Positions 46,263 to 54,704 of a stretch of DNA of 64,000 nucleotides are shown one piece after another. The first letter of the stretch is position 1. Every line of letters begins with the position of its first letter. The stretch is from NCBI GenBank assembly GCA_020628935.1, contig JAHDEG010000011.1:20952-84951 (forward strand), in the 5' to 3' direction. This stretch comes from Flavobacteriales bacterium (lineage in GTDB: Bacteria > Bacteroidota > Bacteroidia > Flavobacteriales_G > JALEGO01). The notes under the pieces were generated by a model. The model was not told where the DNA came from, ran no database searches, and saw only the letters and a program-made list of their open reading frames with translations. A program made the position numbers and the translations under genes.

Positions 46263-47869
46263 TGAAATTATTTTCAACCAAACTGCTTTTACAATTCTTA
46301 CTGGTAATATTAATAACCAAAACTAATTTTGCACAAAAACCAAAATTAGTTGTAGGAATAGTGGTTGATCAAATGCGGTATGAATATATCGACCGCTTTT
46401 GGAACAAATTTGGTGATGACGGCTTTAAAGCACTTGTTGATGAAGGAATTAGTTACACCAACATGCACTATAATTACGTACCCACATATACGGCCCCAGG
46501 TCATGCTTCGATTTATACTGGCACCACACCCCGAAATCACGGTATAATTGCAAACGATTGGTATGATAGAGATTTAAAAGAAACTGTTTACTGCGTGGAT
46601 GATAAAAATCAAAAAACGTTAGGCAGCAATAATAACTCAGGAGAAAAATCGCCTCACCAATTACTCTCAAGTACAATAACAGACTACCTTAAAATTCAAA
46701 CTAAAGGAGAAGGTAAAACAATTGGTATTGCAATTAAAGACCGTGGGGCAATTTTACCAGCAGGTCACATGGCAAATGCCGCATACTGGTTTGATTCAGA
46801 AACAGGCAACTGGGTAAGCAGCAGCTACTATATGTCTAAGTTACCAATTTGGGTTAATGAATTTAATAATATAAAACTACCCGATTACTACATAAACAAA
46901 ACTTGGAATACCATTTTACCAATAAACGATTACACCGAAAGCTTACCTGACAACAACCCATATGAAAGAGTTTTAAAAGGAAAAAAAAGCCCTACATTTC
47001 CTTATAAACTGTCTAAACTTAAAAATAATTATGAAGGATATGAGCTCATTAAAACAACACCCTTCGGTAATACATTAACAACTGATTTTGCAATCAATAC
47101 AATAGAAAACGAAAAAATGGGTTCTGATGAAATAACCGATTTTTTATGTGTAAGTTACTCATCAACAGATTATATTGGTCATGCATTTGGCCCAAGATCA
47201 GTAGAAATAGAAGATACTTATATAAGGCTAGATAGAGAAATAGAAAAACTAATTACGTTTTTAGACAATACAGTAGGAACAGATGATTATGTATTGTTTT
47301 TAACGAGCGATCATGGAGTAGCAGAAAACCCAGACTATATATCCAACCTTAGAAAAAAAACAGGCTTTTTTAATAGAAAAAATATCACATTGCCACTAAA
47401 TAAATTTCTGTTTAATGAAACACAAATACCAGACAGCATATTTGCGCCAGCATGTTTAAAAGCAGATTACTATATAAATCAACAAATTTATTTAAATAAA
47501 AACTGTGGTGATTATGACGAAAGTATAACCAAAACGCTCAAATACGTTAACCAACTTAATGGAGTAGCTAATAGTTACTATTTAAACGAAAACTTAGGCT
47601 TTGGGGATAAAAACAAAATAGCAAATAAAATTTTTGAAGGATATCACACTAAAAGAAGTGGTGATGTGTACATAAACTTATTACCAGGTTGGATAGAACA
47701 CAAAATGAAAGGAAGCGACCATGGCTCACCATACAAATACGATTCGCATGTTCCGTTTATAATTTACAGCTCAAATATTACCGCAAAAAAAATAGACCAA
47801 GAACACAAAATAACACAAATAGTAGAGATTATAGGAAAGTTAACGGGGATTGAAATAATGAACTACTAG
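46262..47869 (+). CDS. Alkaline phosphatase, PafA-like
   Basis: 535 residues. A signal peptide (LLLQFLLVILITKTNFAQ) is followed by an alkaline phosphatase superfamily core: VVGIVVDQMRYEYIDRFW, the nucleophile Thr in PTYTAPGHASIYTG, the TSDHGVAENP metal site and GSDHGSPYKYDSHVPF. The threonine nucleophile and length match PafA, a periplasmic phosphomonoesterase of Flavobacteriia that works independently of phosphate starvation. The start overlaps the dnaE stop by one base. It ends 1 base before a convergent small lipoprotein. Confidence 0.88.
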   Translation: MKLFSTKLLLQFLLVILITKTNFAQKPKLVVGIVVDQMRYEYIDRFWNKFGDDGFKALVDEGISYTNMHYNYVPTYTAPGHASIYTGTTPRNHGIIANDWYDRDLKETVYCVDDKNQKTLGSNNNSGEKSPHQLLSSTITDYLKIQTKGEGKTIGIAIKDRGAILPAGHMANAAYWFDSETGNWVSSSYYMSKLPIWVNEFNNIKLPDYYINKTWNTILPINDYTESLPDNNPYERVLKGKKSPTFPYKLSKLKNNYEGYELIKTTPFGNTLTTDFAINTIENEKMGSDEITDFLCVSYSSTDYIGHAFGPRSVEIEDTYIRLDREIEKLITFLDNTVGTDDYVLFLTSDHGVAENPDYISNLRKKTGFFNRKNITLPLNKFLFNETQIPDSIFAPACLKADYYINQQIYLNKNCGDYDESITKTLKYVNQLNGVANSYYLNENLGFGDKNKIANKIFEGYHTKRSGDVYINLLPGWIEHKMKGSDHGSPYKYDSHVPFIIYSSNITAKKIDQEHKITQIVEIIGKLTGIEIMNY

Positions 47870-47870
47870 A

Positions 47871-48083
47871 CTACTTGCGGCCAGTATCCTCTAAATCTCC
47901 ATCATCATCATCATCACCGTTTCCGTTAATGGAGATAATTTGTCTAGAAGACTTTAATTTTTTTCCTGACTCAAATTGATCATAATTATTATTTGTATCA
48001 TCAACCACATCTAAATTCTCCTTCTTACAAGAAGAAAAAATAAACAGTGACGTAACAAATAATATAGATCCTTTTTTAATCAT
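47871..48083 (-). CDS. Small lipoprotein with acidic tail
   Basis: 70 residues from the Met at 48083. The track's 48107 start adds 8 residues ahead of a normal lipoprotein signal and is less likely. The signal is MIKKGSILFVTSLFIFSSC, with a lipobox FSSC. The remaining ~50 residues are polar, with the run NGDDDDDGDLEDTGRK at the end. It is convergent with pafA, one base apart, and may be a surface or periplasmic lipoprotein of unknown role. Confidence 0.7.
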   Translation of the reverse strand: MIKKGSILFVTSLFIFSSCKKENLDVVDDTNNNYDQFESGKKLKSSRQIISINGNGDDDDDGDLEDTGRK

Positions 48084-48188
48084 ATCATAAATATACATAT
48101 AATGCAATTACGAAACAAACTTAACAAGGTTTCTCAAAACTTTATGGAAAAAAATACTAAATGGCTTTTCAGTTTGATATATTAACCG

Positions 48189-48196
48189 TAATTTTG
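48189..48196 (+). promoter_or_regulatory. TAnnTTTG promoter box for the rplM operon
   Basis: TAATTTTG followed by CA, a full match, 21 bases before the GTG start of rplM. Confidence 0.6.
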
Positions 48197-48217
48197 CAAG
48201 CCAAATATACATGAAAA

Positions 48218-48676
48218 GTGGATACGATAAGTTATAAAACAAAAAGCATTAACAAAGAGACAGCCGACAAAAAGTGGGTAATCGTTGATGCACAAGATCA
48301 GACTCTAGGAAGATTTGCCTCACGAGTGGCCTACATTTTAAGAGGTAAGCACAAACCAAACTTTACACCTCACGCAGACTGTGGTGATAATGTTATTGTT
48401 ATAAACTGTAGAGGAATCGAACTTTCAGGTAATAAATTTCAGGATAAAAAATATATCCACCATACAACCTATCCAGGTGGACAAAGAGAAACAACACCAG
48501 AAAAGCTTTCTGTTGAACATCCAGAAAGAATAATTGAAAAAGCAGTAAGAGGTATGCTACCAAAGAACAGATTGGGAAGAGCTGTATACCGTAACTTATA
48601 TGTTTATGACGGAGCTGAGCATCCACACGAAGCACAAACTCCATCAAGCTTAGATATTAATACCGTAATTAATTAA
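48218..48676 (+). CDS. rplM: 50S ribosomal protein L13 (GTG start)
   Basis: 152 residues. It has DAQDQTLGRFASRVAYILRG, FTPHADCGDNVIVINC, YIHHTTYPGG and GMLPKNRLGRAVYRNLYVY. The start codon is GTG at 48218 (MDTISYKTKS...), because the nearby ATG at 48211 is out of frame and stops after 8 codons. It is the first gene of rplM-rpsI-rpsB-tsf. Confidence 0.97.
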   Translation: MDTISYKTKSINKETADKKWVIVDAQDQTLGRFASRVAYILRGKHKPNFTPHADCGDNVIVINCRGIELSGNKFQDKKYIHHTTYPGGQRETTPEKLSVEHPERIIEKAVRGMLPKNRLGRAVYRNLYVYDGAEHPHEAQTPSSLDINTVIN

Positions 48677-48683
48677 GATATTT

Positions 48684-49070
48684 ATGGATACAATAAATTC
48701 ATCAGGAAGAAGAAAAGCATCTGTTGCTAGAGTTTTTATGAATAAGGGTAAAGGAAATATTACCGTTAATAAAAAAGACTACAAAGAGTACTTTAAAACA
48801 ATAACTCTTCAAAATAAAGTTACAAAACCACTTGAACTTACTGAGTTAGTAGGTCAATTTGATATTAAAGCTAATATTGATGGTGGAGGTACAAATGGCC
48901 AAGCTGAGGCTTTAAGACTTGCAATTGCAAAAGCCTTAGTTTCAGTTAATGAAGATAATAAACCAACGCTTAAAGCTGAAGGTTTAATGACAAGAGACCC
49001 AAGAATGGTTGAAAGAAAAAAACCAGGTCAAAAGAAAGCAAGAAAGAAATTCCAATTTAGCAAACGTTAA
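48684..49070 (+). CDS. rpsI: 30S ribosomal protein S9
   Basis: 128 residues: SSGRRKASVARVFMNKGKG, GGTNGQAEALRLAIAKALV and the basic C-terminus RKKPGQKKARKKFQFSKR, whose tail contacts P-site tRNA. It is 7 bases after rplM and followed by rpsB. Confidence 0.97.
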   Translation: MDTINSSGRRKASVARVFMNKGKGNITVNKKDYKEYFKTITLQNKVTKPLELTELVGQFDIKANIDGGGTNGQAEALRLAIAKALVSVNEDNKPTLKAEGLMTRDPRMVERKKPGQKKARKKFQFSKR

Positions 49071-49079
49071 TTATATTTT

Positions 49080-49943
49080 ATGTCGAAAGTTGAGATTAAG
49101 ACATTACTTGATGCAGGTGTACATTTCGGACACCTCAAGAGAAAGTGGCACCCAAACATGGCTCCATACATTTTTATGGAAAGAAATAATATTCATATTA
49201 TTGATCTTCATAAAACAGCCGCAAAGATTGAAGAATCTTGTGCTGCATTAAAGCAAATAGCTAAATCAGGTAAGAAAATTCTTTTCGTTGCTACAAAAAA
49301 ACAAGCCAAAGGTATTGTAGCTGAAAAAATTAAAGAAATTAACATGCCATTTGTTACTGAAAGATGGACAGGCGGTATGTTAACAAACTTTGCTACTGTT
49401 CGTAAGTCTATCAAAAAGATGGGACAAATTGACAGAATGGAAGCAGACGGTACAATGATGAACGTATCTAAAAGAGAACGTTTAATGATTTCTCGTCAAA
49501 GAGCTAAACTAGAAAGAGATTTCGGTAGTATAGCTGAGCTTACTAGAATTCCATCTGCAATATTTATAATAGATATTAAAAAAGAACACATTGCAGTTGC
49601 AGAAGCAAAAAAATTAAATATCCCAACGTTTGGTATCGTTGATACAAACTCTAACCCAAAAGAGGTTGACTTTGTTATACCAGCAAATGATGATGCTTCT
49701 AATTCAATTGAAGTAATTTTAAATCAGGTTACTAATGCAATTAAGGAAGGTTTAGCTGAAAGAAAAGCTGAAAAAGATAAGCCTGCTCCAAAAAAAGCAC
49801 CTGCTGCACCAAAAGCTGAAGCTAAAAGCGATTCTGAAGAAGAAAAGAAAGCACCAGCAAAAAAAGCCGCTCCTGGTAAAAGAACCAGAATTGCTAGCAA
49901 AGTAAGCGATAAAGCAGTTAAACCTGCAGAAGATAAAAAGTAA
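49080..49943 (+). CDS. rpsB: 30S ribosomal protein S2
   Basis: 287 residues. The core (1-~230) has LLDAGVHFGHLKRKWHPNMA, FVATKKQAKGIV and RWTGGMLTNFATVRKSI. The last ~50 residues are a low-complexity Ala/Lys/Pro/Glu tail (APKKAPAAPKAEAKSDSEEE), a common extension in this phylum that is not needed for the S2 fold. It is followed by tsf after 20 bases. Confidence 0.97.
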   Translation: MSKVEIKTLLDAGVHFGHLKRKWHPNMAPYIFMERNNIHIIDLHKTAAKIEESCAALKQIAKSGKKILFVATKKQAKGIVAEKIKEINMPFVTERWTGGMLTNFATVRKSIKKMGQIDRMEADGTMMNVSKRERLMISRQRAKLERDFGSIAELTRIPSAIFIIDIKKEHIAVAEAKKLNIPTFGIVDTNSNPKEVDFVIPANDDASNSIEVILNQVTNAIKEGLAERKAEKDKPAPKKAPAAPKAEAKSDSEEEKKAPAKKAAPGKRTRIASKVSDKAVKPAEDKK

Positions 49944-49963
49944 TATTTAAAAAAGTTAGTAAA

Positions 49964-50803
49964 ATGACAACTTTAAAAATAACAGCAGCTGATATAAATG
50001 CTTTAAGGAAGCAAACAGGTGCAGGAATGATGGATTGCAAGAAAGCTTTAACTGAAGCTAACGGTGATACAGAAGCAGCAATTGATTTCTTAAGAAAAAG
50101 AGGTCAAAAATTAGCTGCAAAAAGGACAGATCGCGATGCGAAAGAAGGCGTAGTTTTAGCAATGGCTAATGATACAAACAGTGAAGGAATAATTATTTGC
50201 CTTAACTGTGAAACTGACTTTGTCGCAATAAATGAAGACTTTGTATCATTTGCTCAAACAATTGCTGATAAGGCACTTGAACACAAACCAGAGTCTCTTG
50301 ATGCATTAAAGAAATTAGCTTTTGATGACAAAGTATCTATTGAAGATAAAATTTTAGAGAACATTGCTAAAATTGGCGAAAAAGTAGAGCTTTCTGGTTA
50401 TGAGAAAATAGCCTCAGAGATGGTTTATGCTTACGTTCACCCAGGTAACAAAGTTGGTTCTTTAGTAGGAGTTAACAAAAACGATGACAAAGCCAAGCAA
50501 GTTGCTAAAGATTTAGCTTTACAGGTTGTTGCTATGGCACCAATCGCTTTAGATAAAGATGGCGTTCCAGAAGACGTTATTCAAAAAGAAATTGAAATCG
50601 GAAAAGAACAAGCTAGAGCTGAAGGAAAACCAGAGCAAATTATAGAAAAAATTGCTATGGGTAAACTTAATAAGTTTTACAGTGAAACCACATTACTAAA
50701 TCAAGCTTTTATTGATGACGGTAAAAAATCTGTTAAGCAATATTTATCTGAAGTAGATAAAGACCTTAGTGTTAAAGACTTTAAAAGATTTTCATTATCA
50801 TAA
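49964..50803 (+). CDS. tsf: Elongation factor Ts
   Basis: 279 residues: NALRKQTGAGMMDCKKALTE, GDTEAAIDFLRKRG, the dimerisation-proximal CETDFVAINEDFVSFAQTIA and MVYAYVHPGNKVGSLV. It exchanges GDP for GTP on EF-Tu. A terminator hairpin follows 7 bases after the stop, separating rplM-tsf from pyrH-frr. Confidence 0.97.
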   Translation: MTTLKITAADINALRKQTGAGMMDCKKALTEANGDTEAAIDFLRKRGQKLAAKRTDRDAKEGVVLAMANDTNSEGIIICLNCETDFVAINEDFVSFAQTIADKALEHKPESLDALKKLAFDDKVSIEDKILENIAKIGEKVELSGYEKIASEMVYAYVHPGNKVGSLVGVNKNDDKAKQVAKDLALQVVAMAPIALDKDGVPEDVIQKEIEIGKEQARAEGKPEQIIEKIAMGKLNKFYSETTLLNQAFIDDGKKSVKQYLSEVDKDLSVKDFKRFSLS

Positions 50804-50810
50804 ATTATTT

Positions 50811-50836
50811 AAGAGGGCATTAGCCCTCTTTTTTTT
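50811..50836 (+). terminator. Intrinsic terminator after tsf
   Basis: AAGAGGGC-ATTA-GCCCTCTT, an 8-bp perfect stem (50811-50830) followed by a T run. It lies between tsf and pyrH, so the latter gets its own or read-through transcription. Confidence 0.9.
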
Positions 50837-50848
50837 GCCAAATTTTCT

Positions 50849-51556
50849 ATGAAATATAAAAGAATACTACTTAAGCTCAGTGGAGAAGCTCTTATTGGAG
50901 AACAAGGTTTTGGAATTGATCAAAAACTTCTAAAGCAATACGCTGAAGAAATTAGAGACGCACACAACAAAGGCGTACAAATTGCAATTGTGATTGGTGG
51001 TGGAAACATATTTAGAGGCGTTCAAGGTGAAAGTGGTGGAATTGATAGAGTTCATGGTGATTACATGGGTATGCTAGCTACAGTAATAAATAGTATGGCA
51101 ATTCAATCTGCACTTGAGCAATTAGATGTACGCACAAGACTACTTACAGCGATTAAAATGGAGCAAATTGCTGAACCATTTATACAAAGAAGAGCATTAA
51201 GACATTTACAAAAAGGAAGAGTAGTTATTTTTGGCGCAGGTACAGGTAATCCGTATTTTACTACTGATACTGCTGCATCACTTAGAGCTATTGAAATTAA
51301 AGCCGATGTTATCCTTAAAGGAACGAGAGTAGACGGAATTTACACCTCTGACCCAGAAAAAGACAAAACAGCTACAAAATACGATAGTATTTCATTCAAA
51401 GAAGTTTATAAAAAAGAGTTAAACGTAATGGATATGACTGCCTTCACATTGTGCAACGAAAACAATTTACCAATAATTGTTTTTGACATGAATAAAAAAG
51501 GTAATTTATCTAAAATAGTTGATGGTAATAAAGTCGGAACTTTGGTAGAAGTTTAA
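50849..51556 (+). CDS. pyrH: UMP kinase
   Basis: 235 residues of the amino-acid kinase fold: [55 protein letters not shown] and [11 protein letters not shown]. It phosphorylates UMP to UDP for pyrimidine nucleotide supply. It is directly after the tsf terminator and 19 bases before frr. Confidence 0.97.
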   Translation: MKYKRILLKLSGEALIGEQGFGIDQKLLKQYAEEIRDAHNKGVQIAIVIGGGNIFRGVQGESGGIDRVHGDYMGMLATVINSMAIQSALEQLDVRTRLLTAIKMEQIAEPFIQRRALRHLQKGRVVIFGAGTGNPYFTTDTAASLRAIEIKADVILKGTRVDGIYTSDPEKDKTATKYDSISFKEVYKKELNVMDMTAFTLCNENNLPIIVFDMNKKGNLSKIVDGNKVGTLVEV

Positions 51557-51564
51557 TATTTTTG
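51557..51564 (+). promoter_or_regulatory. TAnnTTTG promoter box before frr
   Basis: TATTTTTG, a full match that starts at the pyrH stop and ends 11 bases before the frr ATG. Confidence 0.45.
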
Positions 51565-51575
51565 TCATACTTATT

Positions 51576-52139
51576 ATGGAAGAAGAAATAGATTTAATTT
51601 TAGACATGGCTGAGGAAAGTATGAAAAATGCTTACACTCACTTAGAAGAAGAACTTACCAAAATTAGAGCAGGAAAAGCAAATCCTATTCTATTAGATAG
51701 TGTTAAAGTTGAATATTACGGCAGTCAAGTACCATTAAGTCAGGTAGCAAATGTAAACAGTTTAGACCCTAGAACACTAACTGTTCAACCATGGGAAAAA
51801 GGAATGATTGAACCTATTGAAAGAGGAATTATAAACTCTAACTTAGGTTTTGCACCTCAAAATAATGGAGAATCTATTATTATAAGTATACCTGCACTAA
51901 CAGAAGATAGAAGAAAGTCTTTATGCAAGCAAGCTAGAGCTGAAGGAGAAACTGCTAAAATTAGTATTCGTAACTCGCGGAAAGAAGCTAATGACAATAT
52001 TAAAAAGTTACAAAAAGACGGATACCCAGAAGATGGTGCCAAAATAGCCGAAGAAAACGTTCAAAAACAAACCGATGCATTTATTAAAAATATTGATGCC
52101 TTGGTAGTTAAAAAAGAATCAGATATTATGACCATATAA
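51576..52139 (+). CDS. frr: Ribosome recycling factor
   Basis: 187 residues: MKNAYTHLEEELTKIRAGKA, LSQVANVNSLDPRTLTVQPW, SRKEANDNIKKLQKDGYP. It splits post-termination ribosomes together with EF-G. The last codons and the stop lie in the left arm of a perfect hairpin. Confidence 0.96.
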   Translation: MEEEIDLILDMAEESMKNAYTHLEEELTKIRAGKANPILLDSVKVEYYGSQVPLSQVANVNSLDPRTLTVQPWEKGMIEPIERGIINSNLGFAPQNNGESIIISIPALTEDRRKSLCKQARAEGETAKISIRNSRKEANDNIKKLQKDGYPEDGAKIAEENVQKQTDAFIKNIDALVVKKESDIMTI

Positions 52140-52160
52140 TCAGCGCTGCTGATTATATGG
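52132..52160. terminator. Perfect hairpin across the frr stop codon
   Basis: CCATATAATCAGC (52132-52144), loop GCT, GCTGATTATATGG (52148-52160): a perfect 13-bp stem containing the TAA stop. It has no T tract on either side. It lies between convergent genes and could act as a bidirectional terminator. Confidence 0.5.
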
Positions 52161-52180
52161 CGAAATACAGCTTAACCTCC

Positions 52181-54595
52181 CTAAAATTTAACTCTTAGCG
52201 TTATAGATATATTTCTTCCGGGTGCATGTATGCCCGAAGCAAAAACCCTGTAACTGTAATCCAATAAGTTATCTATATTCAATTGGACATTAAAATGTTC
52301 AGTTACATGGTACGAAGAACGTAAATTTAACGTGTACCAAGCCGGTGTACCAAAAGGAGTAGCCTTAGAAAAATTATCCTCCCCAAATAAATTATAATCT
52401 TTCACTCGTTTCCAACCATTGTACATTACAAAAAACGACCCTTCAAATTTATTCTTAGTAAAATCAAGCGAGGTTTTTCCAAATACCGGAGGAATATGAT
52501 CTAAAGGATAATCCGTAGTATCTGTTTCAATCCTTCCAAAAGTATAATTATAAGTAGAAGAAAGCGTTACGAATTTAGAAAGTGGCAAAAGAATACTAGC
52601 ACTAGTACCGTAAATATAGGCCTGTTTTGCATTTCCACTCGTAACAACTTGGCTTAACTGCCCATCATAAAACAAAGAATCTTGACCTTCAAATTGTGAA
52701 TTGATTGTCGTAATAGCATCTAAATAACGCGTATAATATCCTACCCACTCAATAACGCCTCCATTATTAAACGATTTATTTACGCTTAATTCTGCATTAT
52801 AAGTGTATTCTGGTTTAAGATTAGAATTAGGAATAATAACTGTTCCGGCAACAGATTCAAAAACTTTAGCTAAGTCGTCAATATTAGGGGCCCTGAAGCC
52901 AGATGAAAGTAATAGCGAATACTTAAAACTATTGTTCGTATTATACGTTAGCCCTAAGTTACCGTTAAGCGCTCTATTTAGCTGACTAATATTATTTTGC
53001 AAGTATGGAAACAAATTTTGATTGGTAATTAAAGCTTGTGCATTTACAACACTAAACCTAAAACCGTCAGATAATACCAAATTATCATTAATGCGATACT
53101 TGTGAGTAGCGTACCCAGAGAAAGTATTGTATTCAGAGCCACCATCAGGGTATCTGGTATCAATAATGGAGTGGTCACCTGAACTAATATTAATACCATT
53201 AGCAATCGATTTAACATTATTATAAATTCCTTCTACACCGTAATTTAAAGTGTGAGCCGCAATAGTTTTCTTAAAATCAACATTTAAAGAAGCTATATTT
53301 AATTGCTCCACCCTACTGTTTAAAACATCTGATTTGTAGCTGCGGTTGTGCCTGCTTTCTTCAATATTTTGGTAAGCTGCTATAACTTTAAATTGGTCGT
53401 ACAGTTTTGTCTTGTTATTATTCGCAAATAGGTAACTGGTTAACAACCTATTTTGTGGCCCATAATACCATTCACTAAAACGAGGCAAACCAGATCTTAC
53501 TTGAGATAAACGATCATACCGAGGTACGTTAGAGGAGGTAGAATATTGAACATTTAAAATATGATCAATATTTTGAGAGGGCTTATAGAGTACTTTCTGT
53601 AAAAAATCATATTGGCTATACCCTGATCGCTTTTGAATATTAATATTAGAATTAGGTATAATAGAATCTACTCCATTCACACGATCAACAACAAAGGTAG
53701 ATTTGCCCCAATCTCCATAAAACGGATTACGAACATTGCCTTGTCGTAAATCATCATAATTAGATGCTGTTATACTCGTTAAAGAAGCCCATTTTTTGTT
53801 GCCAAAATTAAAGTTTAAGTGAGCGTTTGTACCGTTATTTGCAGAACTATATCTCACATAAGATTCACCTAAAAACTGTAAACTATCAGTAAGCGAAAGC
53901 ATCGGTTTTCGGGTTGTAAAATGCATTACTCCACCCAGTGCGTCACTACCGTAAATTACTGACCCGGCACCAAATAGTATTTCAACATTATCCATAACGG
54001 AATTATCTAGCGTAATAACGTTTTGTAAGTGTCCACCTCTGTAAATAGCGTTATTCATACGAACACCATCAATAACAATAAGTACTTTATTCGCTTCAAA
54101 CCCTCTAATTATAGGACTGCCTCCACCCTGTTGGCTTTTTTGCACCAACACACTACCCGACTGCTGAAGTAAATCGGCAGGAGTTTGCGCATTACTTTGC
54201 TCAATTTCTTTACGACTAATTTTCTCTATTTTATGAGGAACTTCTTGGCTATTTTCTTCGAAACGAGAGCTTGAAATTGTAACAGAAGTTAAGTTATATG
54301 AATACTTTTGGAGGTAAATGACTGTATCCTTACTTATCTTTTTTCCGGGAGGATGATTAAAAATTTTGTAGCCTACATGATTAATATAAAAACCTTCTTG
54401 AGTTTTAAAGGAAGACAAACTTGCTTTACCCTCGTAATTAGTTGTTGTAAAAAAACCATTTTTTTGATTTACAACTTCTGCACCTGCAATAGGCATTAAA
54501 CCACTTTTACTTAAAACTTGTATTGTTTGCGCATTGCTATAAAATGAGAGTAAAAAAATGAAAATTAAGGTGTAAAAAAATTTACGTATTTGCAT
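52181..54595 (-). CDS. TonB-dependent outer-membrane receptor, possibly haem/haemoglobin type
   Basis: 804 residues. A signal peptide (FFYTLIFIFLLSFYSNA) is followed by a carboxypeptidase-like beta domain (~25-100), a plug domain (NAQTPADLLQQSGSVLVQKS, IIRGFEANKVLIVIDGVRMN, LFGAGSVIYGSDALGGVMHF) and a 22-strand barrel ending FNVQLNIDNLLDYSYRVFAS and ISITLRVKF. GFRAPNIDDLAKVFES plus IIPNSNLKPEYTYN resemble the FRAP/NPNL region of haem and haemoglobin receptors, but this motif is widespread and the ligand remains unproven. No TonB or periplasmic transporter is adjacent. Confidence 0.85.
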   Translation of the reverse strand: MQIRKFFYTLIFIFLLSFYSNAQTIQVLSKSGLMPIAGAEVVNQKNGFFTTTNYEGKASLSSFKTQEGFYINHVGYKIFNHPPGKKISKDTVIYLQKYSYNLTSVTISSSRFEENSQEVPHKIEKISRKEIEQSNAQTPADLLQQSGSVLVQKSQQGGGSPIIRGFEANKVLIVIDGVRMNNAIYRGGHLQNVITLDNSVMDNVEILFGAGSVIYGSDALGGVMHFTTRKPMLSLTDSLQFLGESYVRYSSANNGTNAHLNFNFGNKKWASLTSITASNYDDLRQGNVRNPFYGDWGKSTFVVDRVNGVDSIIPNSNINIQKRSGYSQYDFLQKVLYKPSQNIDHILNVQYSTSSNVPRYDRLSQVRSGLPRFSEWYYGPQNRLLTSYLFANNNKTKLYDQFKVIAAYQNIEESRHNRSYKSDVLNSRVEQLNIASLNVDFKKTIAAHTLNYGVEGIYNNVKSIANGINISSGDHSIIDTRYPDGGSEYNTFSGYATHKYRINDNLVLSDGFRFSVVNAQALITNQNLFPYLQNNISQLNRALNGNLGLTYNTNNSFKYSLLLSSGFRAPNIDDLAKVFESVAGTVIIPNSNLKPEYTYNAELSVNKSFNNGGVIEWVGYYTRYLDAITTINSQFEGQDSLFYDGQLSQVVTSGNAKQAYIYGTSASILLPLSKFVTLSSTYNYTFGRIETDTTDYPLDHIPPVFGKTSLDFTKNKFEGSFFVMYNGWKRVKDYNLFGEDNFSKATPFGTPAWYTLNLRSSYHVTEHFNVQLNIDNLLDYSYRVFASGIHAPGRNISITLRVKF

Positions 54596-54618
54596 ATTGC
54601 TAATGTCTTATTAGAATG

Positions 54619-54626
54619 CAAAAATA
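54619..54626 (-). promoter_or_regulatory. TAnnTTTG promoter box for the TonB receptor
   Basis: Minus-strand TATTTTTG followed by CA, a full match, 24 bases upstream of the start at 54595. Confidence 0.55.
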
Positions 54627-54704
54627 CAGCAAATTTCATTCCGAAAACAGATGATTATAGCAGCCATATTTTAATCCTTCAGAATAAAAATAAACTTGAA
54701 TGAA

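Noticed and set aside
48211-48234. ATG at 48211 as the rplM start
   Set aside because: Out of frame with L13 and stops after eight codons; the GTG at 48218 gives the conserved N-terminus.
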